Shown here: positions 22,358 through 31,300 of the stretch, in pieces | Layout: each line of letters begins with the position of its first letter | How positions within the stretch are numbered: position 1 is the first letter of the stretch | Assembly (NCBI GenBank): GCA_945893045.1 | Contig: CAMDEA010000085.1 | Span: forward strand, 1-35,523 | DNA length: 35,523 nt | Origin: Planctomyces sp. SH-PL62 | GTDB lineage: Bacteria; Planctomycetota; Planctomycetia; Planctomycetales; Planctomycetaceae | Direction: 5' to 3' | Translations under genes and position numbers: made by a program | The notes under the pieces: model-generated | What the model saw: the letters and a program-made list of their open reading frames with translations, nothing else | The model's database searches: none | Told to the model about the DNA's origin: nothing

Positions 22358-22492
22358 AGCCGAGATCATTTATGGACTACTCATTGTGGAGAGCAGATTG
22401 CTGCGATGTAACCCGAAGCGTAAGCGAGGGAGTGTGTGATGACTCCCTCGCTTACGCTTCGGGTTACATCGCGGCCATGAATAATCTCGGCT
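22358..22492. repeat. Nested inverted repeats between convergent cheR and pnp
   Basis: The inner pair is 22403-22433 and 22442-22472, a perfect 31-bp inverted repeat of the CCCGAAGCG type around an 8-bp loop. The outer pair is 22358-22375 and 22475-22492 (AGCCGAGATCATTTATGG and its near reverse complement, two mismatches). The outer right end overlaps the pnp stop TAG. The structure could stop transcription from both sides, although neither strand has a U-run. Confidence 0.92.
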
Positions 22493-23321
22493 AGCGAGCG
22501 GGCATTCGTGCCAGCACGTGCGGGATCAACCGCGACAGCTTCTCGCCACCTTTCGCGGCCACAGCGAGAATCTTTTGGATATCCACCGGTTCCAGCGCGT
22601 CAGGCAGGCAGACGTCAGTGACGATGGAGAAGCCGAGGACTCGCAGTCCAGCGTGGACGGCGACGAGAACTTCGGGGACGGTGCTCATGCCGACGACATC
22701 GGCTCCCATGCCGCGCAACATGCGGTACTCGGCGCGGGTTTCGAGATTCGGACCGGTCACGGCGACGAAGACCCCCTTGTGAGCCGTGATGCCGAGTTCC
22801 AGCGCCGCTTGCAGGGCGATCGCACTCAGTTCGCGCGAGTACGGTTCGCACATGTCCGGAAAACGCGGGCCAAGCTGGTCGTCATTGATACCACGCAGCG
22901 GGTTGTCTCCCATCAGGTTGATGTGGTCGTCGATGACCACGACGTCAGACAACTCGAAGTGCGGATTCATGCCACCGGCCGCGTTAGTCACGACCAGCGT
23001 GTCGGCTCCCAGAGCCTTCATCACGCGCACGGGAAACGTGACCTGCTGCATCGAGTAGCCTTCGTAGAAATGGAAGCGGCCCTCCATCGCCACGATCGGG
23101 ACGCCACTCAGTTCGCCGCAGACCAACTGTCCCGCGTGAGACGGCGATGTCGAAGTGGGGAAGTGCGGAATCTCGGCATACGGAACGATCGTCTTGTTCG
23201 CGATCTGCTCCGCCAATCCACCCAGACCAGTGCCGAGAATCAGCCCGGCTTTCGGAGTCCGCGGCCAGCGCTGGCGAACCATTGTCGCCGCTTCGTCAAT
23301 CTGCCTGGCGAGTCCCAACAT
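22491..23321 (-). CDS. Purine nucleoside phosphorylase (trimeric class)
   Basis: A 276-residue enzyme that cleaves purine nucleosides with phosphate. Motifs are GLILGTGLGGL, the phosphate/ribose segment TSPSHAGQLVCG, GRFHFYEGYS, VTNAAGGMN and the purine-site region GPNLETRAEYRML…GADVVGMSTVPE. It is the normal length for the low-molecular-mass trimeric family. The start at 23321 was preferred to an upstream ATG at 23369 because family-like sequence begins there. It runs convergent to cheR. Confidence 0.95.
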   Translation of the reverse strand: MLGLARQIDEAATMVRQRWPRTPKAGLILGTGLGGLAEQIANKTIVPYAEIPHFPTSTSPSHAGQLVCGELSGVPIVAMEGRFHFYEGYSMQQVTFPVRVMKALGADTLVVTNAAGGMNPHFELSDVVVIDDHINLMGDNPLRGINDDQLGPRFPDMCEPYSRELSAIALQAALELGITAHKGVFVAVTGPNLETRAEYRMLRGMGADVVGMSTVPEVLVAVHAGLRVLGFSIVTDVCLPDALEPVDIQKILAVAAKGGEKLSRLIPHVLARMPAR

Positions 23322-23370
23322 TTCTTCACTTTCTCGACAAGCGTCATATCCGCAACTGCCCGCGGCCAAA

Positions 23371-23405
23371 ACAAAAATCCGCCACTCGGTGTGCGGGTGG
23401 CGGAT
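23371..23405 (-). terminator. Rho-independent-type terminator after the acidic-tail gene
   Basis: On the minus strand, a 9-bp perfect stem (ATCCGCCAC / GTGGCGGAT) with an 11-base loop is followed by TTTTTGTTTT. It lies about 45 bases past the stop of the acidic-tail gene and before the pnp start, so it would separate the two. Confidence 0.75.
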
Positions 23406-23450
23406 GGTAATAAAATTGAATGAGGGCCGCGAAGCCGCCCGACCAACGAA

Positions 23451-23801
23451 CTATTCCTCGTCGTCGAAGTCCTCATCGTCGTCGTCGTCGTCGAGATCGT
23501 CCTCGTCGTCGAAGTCATCCTCTTCGAGTTCGTCTTCGAGTTCGTCCTCGAATTCTTCGTCCTCGAATTCCTCTTCGTCTTCAAACTCCTCATCGTCGTC
23601 GAAGTCTTCATCCTCGTCGTCGCCGAAGCCCCCTTCTTCTTGCTCTTCGCCGAAGCCACCGTCTTCGCCGCCGCTGCCGCCCCCTTCGTCGTCATCGCCA
23701 CGAAGGTCGACGGACAACGAACGGTCAGCGGTCGGAACCAACCAACCCTCGGAGGTGCTGGTGCGTGGAAAAACGTCCGCGTCGAGGAGTGCCAGAGACA
23801 T
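23451..23801 (-). CDS. Small protein with long Asp/Glu-rich tail
   Basis: A 116-residue protein. The first 35 residues (MSLALLDADVFPRTSTSEGW…) look like an ordered conserved head. Next comes a Gly/Asp/Glu stretch, then about 65 residues that are nearly all Asp and Glu with periodic Phe (FEDEEEFEDEEFEDEL). Such tails are usually disordered and may bind basic proteins or cations; no function is known to me. GAGG lies nine bases before this ATG. An in-frame ATG at 23861 is the alternative. The DNA is a run of GAx codons, so a slippage-prone repeat is possible. A terminator follows. Confidence 0.6.
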   Translation of the reverse strand: MSLALLDADVFPRTSTSEGWLVPTADRSLSVDLRGDDDEGGGSGGEDGGFGEEQEEGGFGDDEDEDFDDDEEFEDEEEFEDEEFEDELEDELEEDDFDDEDDLDDDDDDEDFDDEE

Positions 23802-23947
23802 CGGAAACAACCTCAATACTTTCGTGAGACAAACCGTCGCCAAGCCACTTCGGCTCGGCATTCGGCGGGTTCTGTAGTGGTGGTGCCAATCTTTGTCAAG
23901 CAACGTCTTGCGGCAATAAAGTCGGCACAAACCGGCGAGACACTTGG

Positions 23948-24040
23948 GTCTGATTTTCGATTTTTGGTTTTTGATTTTTGATTTTCGATGGAACCGTTTT
24001 GGCGGCGTTCCCATCGAAAATCGAATCACAAAAATCGAAA
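23948..24040. repeat. A/T-rich GATTTTCGAT inverted repeat
   Basis: The left side has tandem GATTTTTG/GATTTTCGAT words, ending CGATGG; the right side has CCATCGAAAATCG and CAAAAATCGAAA. It lies between the acidic-tail gene start and the permease stop on the minus strand and ends within ten bases of the latter. It could act as a bidirectional terminator for the permease operon. Confidence 0.75.
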
Positions 24041-24046
24041 TGATCG

Positions 24047-25372
24047 CTACTCGTGCCGCAGCGCTTCGATCGGGTCCATCATGGCGGCTCGACGAGCGGG
24101 GTAGAGGCCGAAGGCCACTCCGACTCCCACGGAGATGCCGAACGCCACGAAGAATGACCATGCGGCGAACATCGGCTCCAACGCTTGCAGGTATCGCGGC
24201 AGACTTTTCCAAACGTCGCTGAACCACTCGCGCAGCATCCAGCGGACCACTTCGGTCACGGGACTGCACAGATAGCCGCAGGCCATGCCCATGACACCGC
24301 CGGTGCCCGTCAACACGACGGTCTCGGCAAGGAACTGACTGATGATGTCGCTGCGTTTCGCGCCCAATGCGCGGCGAATGCCGATCTCGCGAGTCCGTTC
24401 GGTGACGGTTGCCAGCATGATGTTCATGATCCCGATGCCACCCACGACCAGCGAAATGCCGGAGATCACGACCAGCAGCGCGTTGAACATCATCTGCAAC
24501 ATCTCGGCCTGGCGGAGCAATTCCTTCGGAACGATGACGGCGTACTCGGGAGTCTTGTGAAAGCGTTCGAGCTGCGTCTTGATGAGATCGGCGGTTTGCT
24601 CGACCTGGTCGATGTCGGCGACGGTCACGGTGATTTGATTGAGCTGGATAATCTCCCCTTCGCGTCCGCCAGCTTTCGCCGTGAAGACTTGGTCGCCGAT
24701 GCGTGCTCGAAACGTCGGCAGCGGGATGTAGATGTCGGTGTTGTAGTCGCGGCCTTCCAGACTGCTGCCGATCGCGGCGGAGGGCAGGCGGCTGGCCGTC
24801 AGACCGATGACGACATAGAAGTCATTGTCGATTCGGACCGCTCGTCCGATCGGGTCTTCGTACGGAAACAGGTGCTTGGCGGTTTCATTGCCGACCACGC
24901 AGACATTGTCGCGGTCGATTCCGTCGCGATCGGTGATGAACCGGCCGCGTTCCATCGTCAGATGATTGATGAAGAAATAATCTGACGTGCAGCCGATGAA
25001 CCGAATGTCGCAAGTGCGATCCGAAAACCGCGCCTCTTTGTAGATATCACGCATCGGCACGGAACGAATGATGGTCGGGATGGTGCGAATCCGCTCGAAG
25101 TCGTCGCGAGTGATGCCGTACTCGATGAAGAAGCTGCCCTTTGAACTGGCCGCGACGGACGCCGGTTTGACGCTCTTGATGATGATGTTCGTCGCGCCCA
25201 AATCTTTGATCTGTTGCTGAGCCTGATAGCTGACCCCTTCGCCCAGCGCGACCAGCCAGATCACGGCGGTAACGCCAATTAAAATGCCGAGCATCGCCAA
25301 GCTCGCGCGGAGCTTGTGCAGCATCAGGCTTTTGAAGCCGTTCAGAAAGGTGCGAAGAAATTGTGCGAGCAC
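24047..25372 (-). CDS. MacB/FtsX-type ABC transporter permease
   Basis: A 441-residue membrane protein of the MacB family. The N-terminal TM segment (LRASLAMLGILIGVTAVIWLVALG) is followed by a large periplasmic MacB-PCD domain (about residues 50-290) and three TMs near the end, with the FtsX signature GIMNIMLATVTERTREIGIRRALGA. It probably drives substrate from the periplasm through the HlyD-like and TolC-like partners encoded upstream. The GTG at 25372 was chosen because AGAGG lies five bases before it and family-like sequence starts there. No ATPase domain is fused or adjacent, which is odd for this system. Confidence 0.92.
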   Translation of the reverse strand: MLAQFLRTFLNGFKSLMLHKLRASLAMLGILIGVTAVIWLVALGEGVSYQAQQQIKDLGATNIIIKSVKPASVAASSKGSFFIEYGITRDDFERIRTIPTIIRSVPMRDIYKEARFSDRTCDIRFIGCTSDYFFINHLTMERGRFITDRDGIDRDNVCVVGNETAKHLFPYEDPIGRAVRIDNDFYVVIGLTASRLPSAAIGSSLEGRDYNTDIYIPLPTFRARIGDQVFTAKAGGREGEIIQLNQITVTVADIDQVEQTADLIKTQLERFHKTPEYAVIVPKELLRQAEMLQMMFNALLVVISGISLVVGGIGIMNIMLATVTERTREIGIRRALGAKRSDIISQFLAETVVLTGTGGVMGMACGYLCSPVTEVVRWMLREWFSDVWKSLPRYLQALEPMFAAWSFFVAFGISVGVGVAFGLYPARRAAMMDPIEALRHE

Positions 25373-25409
25373 TTCAACCTCTGATTGCCAACTCACGAGA
25401 TTCTCAAAT

Positions 25410-25841
25410 TCAATCAGTCGCAATCGTTGATGCGCGGTTATTGGACTTCGGCTGCAATTCAAGCCAACAGTCCGAGGCATCGTAGGTCAGGCGAAAGAAT
25501 TCCAAAAAGCCTCGCGTGCCCACAATGCCGTAGCGCATTTCCCGATCCACAAAACCAATCTTCGCATTCCATCGGATCACTTCAGGATACCGTCGTAGTT
25601 CGCATTCAATCTCGGCGGGACGGTAACGACACTCACCACCGACAAGCGATTCCACCACGATCTCCGCAGCGTCCGGCAGGTCACATTGCAAAGTTTCGGC
25701 GGCATCCAACGGAAGCAAGGTCACATCGCTGCCGGTGTCAACGAGCACGTCCAAATACACAATCGCTCCGTTCGCCGCTCGCAGATGCAACAGAATGATC
25801 GGGCGGCGGTATTCCTGTTGATTCAGAGTGGGAAACCGCAT
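25410..25841 (-). CDS. Retropepsin-like aspartic protease domain protein
   Basis: A 143-residue soluble protein. The segment VYLDVLVDTGSDVTLLPLDAA carries the Asp-Thr-Gly active-site motif (near residue 35) in the hydrophobic setting of retropepsin-like single-domain proteases, which act as dimers. The later hydrophobic-Gly pair seems to be YGIVGTRGFLEFF. It starts three bases after the stop of a small DUF5678-like gene, and such a tight pair suggests they work together. Whether it is an active protease or only a fold relative cannot be told from sequence alone. Confidence 0.75.
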   Translation of the reverse strand: MRFPTLNQQEYRRPIILLHLRAANGAIVYLDVLVDTGSDVTLLPLDAAETLQCDLPDAAEIVVESLVGGECRYRPAEIECELRRYPEVIRWNAKIGFVDREMRYGIVGTRGFLEFFRLTYDASDCWLELQPKSNNRASTIATD

Positions 25842-25844
25842 GGC

Positions 25845-26069
25845 TCAGAAGCCTCCGACCAAGACGGTTCCCGGACGAATGACATGGTGAAAGTAAACCG
25901 CGTGTCCCTGTGCTTGAGCGGACTTTGCCAATTGCACGACCTGCTTGAGCTTCTCCGCGTGTCCGATGAGTTCTTGCGTCTGCGCATCCCAAGCCAGCCA
26001 CTCGCCCGGAAATTGGGCTTCGACATGACGCGGAATCACCGGCTCTTCGATTGCTGTTTCATTCGACAT
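25845..26069 (-). CDS. Small DUF5678-like protein
   Basis: A 74-residue protein. The pattern FPGEWLAWD, then ELIGHAEKLKQVVQLA and a short hydrophobic end resembles DUF5678, a small alpha/beta family of unknown function often encoded beside retropepsin-like proteins. GGAG sits eight bases before the ATG. It is directly followed by the aspartic-protease-like gene, with three bases between them, and sits 30 bp after the HlyD-like gene. Confidence 0.6.
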   Translation of the reverse strand: MSNETAIEEPVIPRHVEAQFPGEWLAWDAQTQELIGHAEKLKQVVQLAKSAQAQGHAVYFHHVIRPGTVLVGGF

Positions 26070-26099
26070 GGTTCACTCCAACGAGTCGACTTGTTGCGG

Positions 26100-27953
26100 T
26101 TATTGCCCGCCGGGTGCTGATGGCGGGCCGCCGCCACCTTCCGGCGGTCGCGACATGAAGGATTTTATGCGCTCCACCATCGCTTTCAGTTCCGTGGTGT
26201 CGAGGAAACCATCCTTGTCCGCGTCGTTGTTGTCGAAGAGCCGCTGCATCTGTTCGGGAGCTTCGCTCTTGCTGATCTTCCCATCCTTGTCGGCGTCGCT
26301 CTTCATGAATTCGGCGACGCTGGGCGGCTTGCGAGGAGACGCCTTTTTCGCCCCGGCCGAGTCACCACTGGCTGGCATTTCGGCCGTCACGACTTTCTTC
26401 TCGCCACTGTTTGAATCTTTCTTCGAGCCGTTCGGTTCCGGCTTCAGCGCGGCGGCACCGAACTTTTTGTTCGCGTCCCCTTCTTGCGGGCCGGTACGCG
26501 GCTCTTCTTTGCGAGCCTCTTCCACCATCGCCTTCGGATTGAGCAGGACAACGTCCCCTTCTTTGAGTCCATCTTTGATCTCAAAGACCTTGTCGTTGGT
26601 CACTCCGACCGTCAGGGGCCGGCGTTCAAACTTGTTCGGACCATTGACAACCCAAGCGTTGAACTTGCCACCTTGCTCGACGACGCAACTGACCGGCACG
26701 GTGAGCACGTCGTTCAAGTCGGAAATGAGCACTTCGACCTCGGCGGTCATGGCGGGCTTCAAGCCGTCGGCCTCGCCGCCGATTTTCACAATCGTGGCGT
26801 ACTCCTTCAGATTGGCGTTCATCCAACTGCCCGGTTCGGGCTGATTGGCGATGGAGACGATCTTGCCTTGGAACTCACGGTCGCTGATCTTCACGTTGGC
26901 CGGCATGCCGACTTTCAGCCGTTCGACCTTGCTCTCATGCACGGTCATCTTGACCTGCATGTTGCTGAGGTCCGGCAGCCGCAGGATCGTTTGCGATTCG
27001 CGGACGGTCGCCCCTTCCTCGATCTTCACGCCTGAGGACGAACCCATTCCACGGCCGCCTTGATCGTTCGCATAGATCACGATGCCGTTTTGAGGAGCCT
27101 TGATCTCGCAATTGCCAAGCTGTCGCTCCAGGCGTGCTTTCTTGGCTTGCTCCAGATTGAAGGCCGCTTGTTCGGAGGTCACCAGCGCCGCAGCGGCTTC
27201 GCGTTTGGCTTCGAGTTCCTTCAGCATCTTTTTCCGCGAAAACCTTTCGAGCACATCCTTGGCGGTCCTGGCTGATTGGAGTTCCAACTTCGACCGTTCG
27301 ACGGCGAACTCGTCCGCTTCAACTTGCAGCGAGGTCGTGAAGCCTTTGCGAGACATTTTCCGTGTGTGTTCCAGCAGGTTTTCCGAACTGCGGAGATTTT
27401 CTTGGGAGATGCTGATGTTTGCTTCGGCGGTTTGCAGTTCTTTGACGAACGTTCCTTCGGCATATTCCTGGACCGCGATTTCGGCGGCACCGTGGTTCTC
27501 TTCGGCTTGAATCTTCGACGCCTGCGCTTTGCCGAGATTGATCTTCTGAGCGTTGAGTTGGTCTTCAATCGTCGAACTATCCAGCGTCACCAGCAAATCG
27601 CCGGCCTCGACTTCAGTCCCTTCGGGCACGATCTTCAAAATCGAGGTGCCGCCAGCGACTTGGCATTTCACTTCAATGTTCTTGGCGCTCTCCATGTTGC
27701 CCGCCGCGACGACCGTGACCAGCAGCCGCCCCTTGGCGACCGTGTGCGTCAACGCTCCACCGGCATTCACGGGGGAACCGTCATTCGACTTTCCCGACCC
27801 GTTTTGGCCATACATCTGCCAGCCGAACAATCCCAGCGCCGCGAACAGCAAGCCGCCCAGCGCCACCAAGCCCAAGCGGCGAGTCGGTCGCTCGCGACGA
27901 AAACGATAAACCAGATCATCCGCGGACTCGCGAGTGGGGGAGCTCTCTGACAT
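26100..27953 (-). CDS. HlyD/MacA-type periplasmic adaptor with C-terminal EF-hands
   Basis: A 617-residue adaptor anchored by one N-terminal TM (LGLVALGGLLFAALGLFGW, about residues 27-45). A barrel-sandwich half (GTSILKIVPEGTEVEAGDLL) is followed by a long coiled-coil hairpin (about 130-275), the second half-motif (CEIKAPQNGIVIYA) and beta-barrel domains. After about residue 470 comes a Lys/Glu/Ser-rich linker, then two EF-hand loops (DADKDGKISKSE near 553 and DADKDGFLDTTE near 572), ending in a Pro/Gly tail. EF-hands are unusual on an adaptor and suggest calcium sensing. The start has GGAGG eight bases upstream. It should couple the permease to the TolC-like protein. Confidence 0.92.
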   Translation of the reverse strand: MSESSPTRESADDLVYRFRRERPTRRLGLVALGGLLFAALGLFGWQMYGQNGSGKSNDGSPVNAGGALTHTVAKGRLLVTVVAAGNMESAKNIEVKCQVAGGTSILKIVPEGTEVEAGDLLVTLDSSTIEDQLNAQKINLGKAQASKIQAEENHGAAEIAVQEYAEGTFVKELQTAEANISISQENLRSSENLLEHTRKMSRKGFTTSLQVEADEFAVERSKLELQSARTAKDVLERFSRKKMLKELEAKREAAAALVTSEQAAFNLEQAKKARLERQLGNCEIKAPQNGIVIYANDQGGRGMGSSSGVKIEEGATVRESQTILRLPDLSNMQVKMTVHESKVERLKVGMPANVKISDREFQGKIVSIANQPEPGSWMNANLKEYATIVKIGGEADGLKPAMTAEVEVLISDLNDVLTVPVSCVVEQGGKFNAWVVNGPNKFERRPLTVGVTNDKVFEIKDGLKEGDVVLLNPKAMVEEARKEEPRTGPQEGDANKKFGAAALKPEPNGSKKDSNSGEKKVVTAEMPASGDSAGAKKASPRKPPSVAEFMKSDADKDGKISKSEAPEQMQRLFDNNDADKDGFLDTTELKAMVERIKSFMSRPPEGGGGPPSAPGGQ

Positions 27954-28308
27954 GGCATCGCCTCCGCAGCCGCCGCGCTTCGCCAGAACGCGGGCAGGAA
28001 TTCGTGGGGCTTGGCGAGTGTCCGAACCCGCGTTCTGGCGAAACGCGGCGACGGAGAAGGTTCAATTCGTAGCGCTGAGCCGGTGCGACGCAATTCAGGC
28101 GGGATGTCAACACGTCGCACAGCACTCGGAAGGTCAAACAGCGCATCGCGCTGCTGTTCAGGCAGGCAAGACGAGAAGGATTATCGGCCGGAGTTCCCCT
28201 GGATTCAACAGGCAACGATGAGAGGGCTTGAAAACACCCCATGAAAAATGAGCGATGGAAAATAAAAAAAGCAGATTTTCTGCGTCCCCTTTTTGCATTC
28301 TCCATTTC
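27954..28308. other. 355-bp intergenic region between adaptor and TolC-like genes
   Basis: It holds two inverted repeats (27971-28050 and 28243-28318). The rest (about 28051-28240) contains no convincing gene, RNA or promoter on either strand. Both flanking genes are on the minus strand, so this is the adaptor leader. Confidence 0.6.
27971..28050. repeat. Inverted repeat upstream of the adaptor gene
   Basis: Arms of 24 bp at 27971-27994 and 28027-28050 (start CGCCGCGCTTCGCCAGAACG), with one mismatch, around a 32-bp spacer. It ends 18 bases upstream of the adaptor ATG. Confidence 0.88.
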
Positions 28309-28318
28309 TCATTTTGCA
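28243..28318. repeat. Inverted repeat carrying the TolC-like gene's stop codon
   Basis: ATGAAAAATGAGCGATGGA on the left pairs imperfectly with TCCATTTCTCATTTTGCAT on the right. The TGA stop of the TolC-like gene lies in the right arm, so its last residues (NAK) come from the repeat. Confidence 0.7.
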
Positions 28319-31300
28319 TTTGGCTCTTTTCCCCCCGGCGCCTCCCGTGCGGCCGAGACCGCCTGCACGTTCAACGTCCGCGGCACGGCCGGTTCCTTCC
28401 GACGCAGCGGCCACCAGCGGTTTCCCTCTCGCGACTCTGACTTATTCGGAGCCAATGCGGCATCCGGCCCCAGCACCGGGTCGCGCGGAGCGGGCGGAGG
28501 CGGCAACGCGGGATTGGTTGTCGCCTCCGAACCTCCATCGGTCGCTCCCGCTGCGTCCAGGTCTTTGAACCACTGAGCCGGAATCGCCGGCGGGATCAGA
28601 CACTCGTCCGCGCGCATCCGTTCAAACTGATCGAGCGGCTGCGCGACCCACAGGCCGTTCTCATCCAACTGCATCACGCCGAGGTCACGAATCAGCGTCA
28701 TGTGCGAGGCATAATACGCCAGCCAGACGCTCATCACGTTGTTCTGTACGCTGCGGAGGTCCGACAGCGCGTCCAACAAGTCGCGAGCCGCCGTCGGTCC
28801 AAACTGTTGCGGAGCCGCACCGGGTGCAGCCGGAGCGACCGGCTTATTCAAGTTCTCGCGTCTCTCATCGACGCGGCGAATCGCAATGGCCATCGCTCGA
28901 CGCTGAATCTCCAGATTGGCTCGCTGTTGACTGAGCTGGCGCAGATTGATGCGCAGGCTTTGATGCACCGAGTCCTCAAACTGGATGAGTCGTCGTCGCG
29001 CCTGCTGATAGACAATGAGCTGCGCCCGATAGATGTTTCGTTCATTCAATCTCGTGAAGGGCGCGTCGAACCGCAGGCCGGCTCGCAGGCCGCCGTTTGT
29101 GTGACTGAAATCGAAGGGATTATTCTGCCCCACGGTGCCGACATCGCCGCTGAAGACGATATCGAGGCCCGACTCCAAGGCGTTGGCATTGAACTCAATC
29201 AGACGCCAGGTATCGATCAACGTGGCTCGATTGTTCATCCAGTCCACGCGATTCGCACGCGCGATCGCGAGTGCTTCGAGCGGATGTAACTCCACGGGTT
29301 CGACCGTGATGATTTCCAGCCGCGATCGAGCCTGCACCAACGACAACTCTTTGACGAGGTTATCCAGATGCACCGCCAGCGAGACCAGTTCCCCCATGAC
29401 TTTGTCCGTGGTCTCGGGTTTCAACTCTGCACGAATCTCGCTCAGCGTCTTGCCAGTCTCGGCGAGATCGTTGATCAATCGCTCGCGAGTCTCCTTGAGC
29501 CGACCCCACTCCTCGCGAGTCGTCCGCTCGTCTTCCGGCGTGACGTCTTTGAATCGGACACCGTCCAGCGTCTCCAACTTTTGCAGGTCGTTGTGGAGCA
29601 CCGTCAATTGTTCTTCAACATCGCGTCGCGATGCCGCAATGCGATCGGCCATCGCCTCCAGATCCGAGACCGACGGTTTCGACTTCAAATCCCCTAAGTC
29701 GGAAAGGATCTGAGACAAGGTGTCTTGAGCCGTCCCCAAATCCGGATCAATGAATTGAAACTGCTTAATCAACGAATCGTTCAACTCGATCGGTACATGG
29801 GGCGGAAGTCCGAGCGTCTGCGTCTTGAATGTATCGAGCGCCGTCTCCAACGTAATTCGAGCCGACAGCATATTGGCTCGTTCGGTCTCGATGTTCTGCC
29901 GGAACTGATCGACCTGCGCGATGTCAATCAATCCCGCCGCGAGATTCGCCTCCAAGAGCGGCCGAGTCCGCGCCTGAGCCTTCAGAAGTTCTTCCAAGTT
30001 CCGAATCTGCTGCAACTGTTGCACAAGCCCGATGAACCCGCCTTGTAATCCCGCGCCGCCACCGGCGAAGCCCGTTGTCCCACCACCGCCGCCGCCGGCT
30101 CCTTGGTTTTGGTTTCCACCGCCCCCACCGAACCCGGTCGCGTCACCCACGCCGGCAAACCCGCCCGCGCCAACCCCCGAAAAGCCATCCAAGCCCGCGC
30201 CCGAAAAACCTCCGCGACGTTGGGGGCCAGTGATTCCCCCGTTATTGCCAATCGCGATCGTCGTGAAGAAGCCCTGCCGGTAACGATACATCTGGCGCAC
30301 AGCGGCCAACAGTGTTCGTTCCGCGAGCGTGAGCCGCTCCAAGCCGATGACCTTGCCGCCGTTCTTCAGCAGCGGTTGCAAAAACGCGAAGCTCGCCAGC
30401 GAAGCGCTCGCCTGTTGATCGGGGCCGGCGAACTGCCACACGAACGTGTTCGCGAATCCGACAACTAACTCCCCCGCCGTAGCAAATCGACGCTGGAACT
30501 GAGCACCAGTGGTTGTGTTGAGTTGATCTGAACCCAACCGACGCGTGATCGGAATCGGGGTTCCAGTGACGGTGAGTGGAATGGGAATGCCTGTGATTGG
30601 ATCAATTGCAGTTCCGGTAAACGTCGGCGTCGTCGTACCGATTTGCTGTCGGCCGGCACCAAGACTTTGCGCACCGCCGGATCCTCCGCCAAAGGGGACA
30701 CCAGCCGTTCCGCTAGGAGTCGTATTTCCCACTCCTCCGCTCGGAATCGTACCGCCTAGTCTCCCGCGAGTGTTGTACGTCGTCGCATTGCCGGCGAAGA
30801 ACTGCGTCTGCAATCGAAACCGCTCGGTGCTGACGTCGAGCGACGACAGATAGAGCGTCTCAAGCTGCTGCTGATAATTCGGCGAGTGAATCAACGCCAA
30901 CCGCATCGAGTCTTCCAACCGCAGCACATACGCTCCACTCGTCGAACGAGTGACGTACTGATCGAGACACTGCTGCCAAACGGGATTCTCCAACCCCGAT
31001 CGGTCGCCGTTCTCGTGCCACTTCGCCCAGCCTTTTTTGCCATAGACGCAGTGCATCAACTCGTGCGATTCGGGATCGTCCGGTGGCATCGGCGGCTTCA
31101 CCGGATCGTATTGATCGTAGTAGCGGCTGGCCGGATTCATCTCGATGTTGAAGCACGGCAAAGCCCAGCGCGGGTCGCACGACTTCTCTTCCACGAGAGC
31201 GCGAGCTTCGTCGTCCGCCTGCTGGCGGTACATCGCTCGATGGCAACCACCCGCCGAGCCGATCGCCAAGCCGGCCGTCAGGCCGAGCAGCAGCTTTCGC

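Noticed and set aside
23155..23877. Plus-strand frame with a long Ser-rich run
   Set aside because: It is the antisense reading of the Asp/Glu codon run. The minus strand has a ribosome-binding site, a sensible head and a terminator.
28051..28240. Possible small gene or RNA in the adaptor leader
   Set aside because: Short frames lack ribosome-binding sites and familiar sequence; no stable RNA fold was evident by eye.
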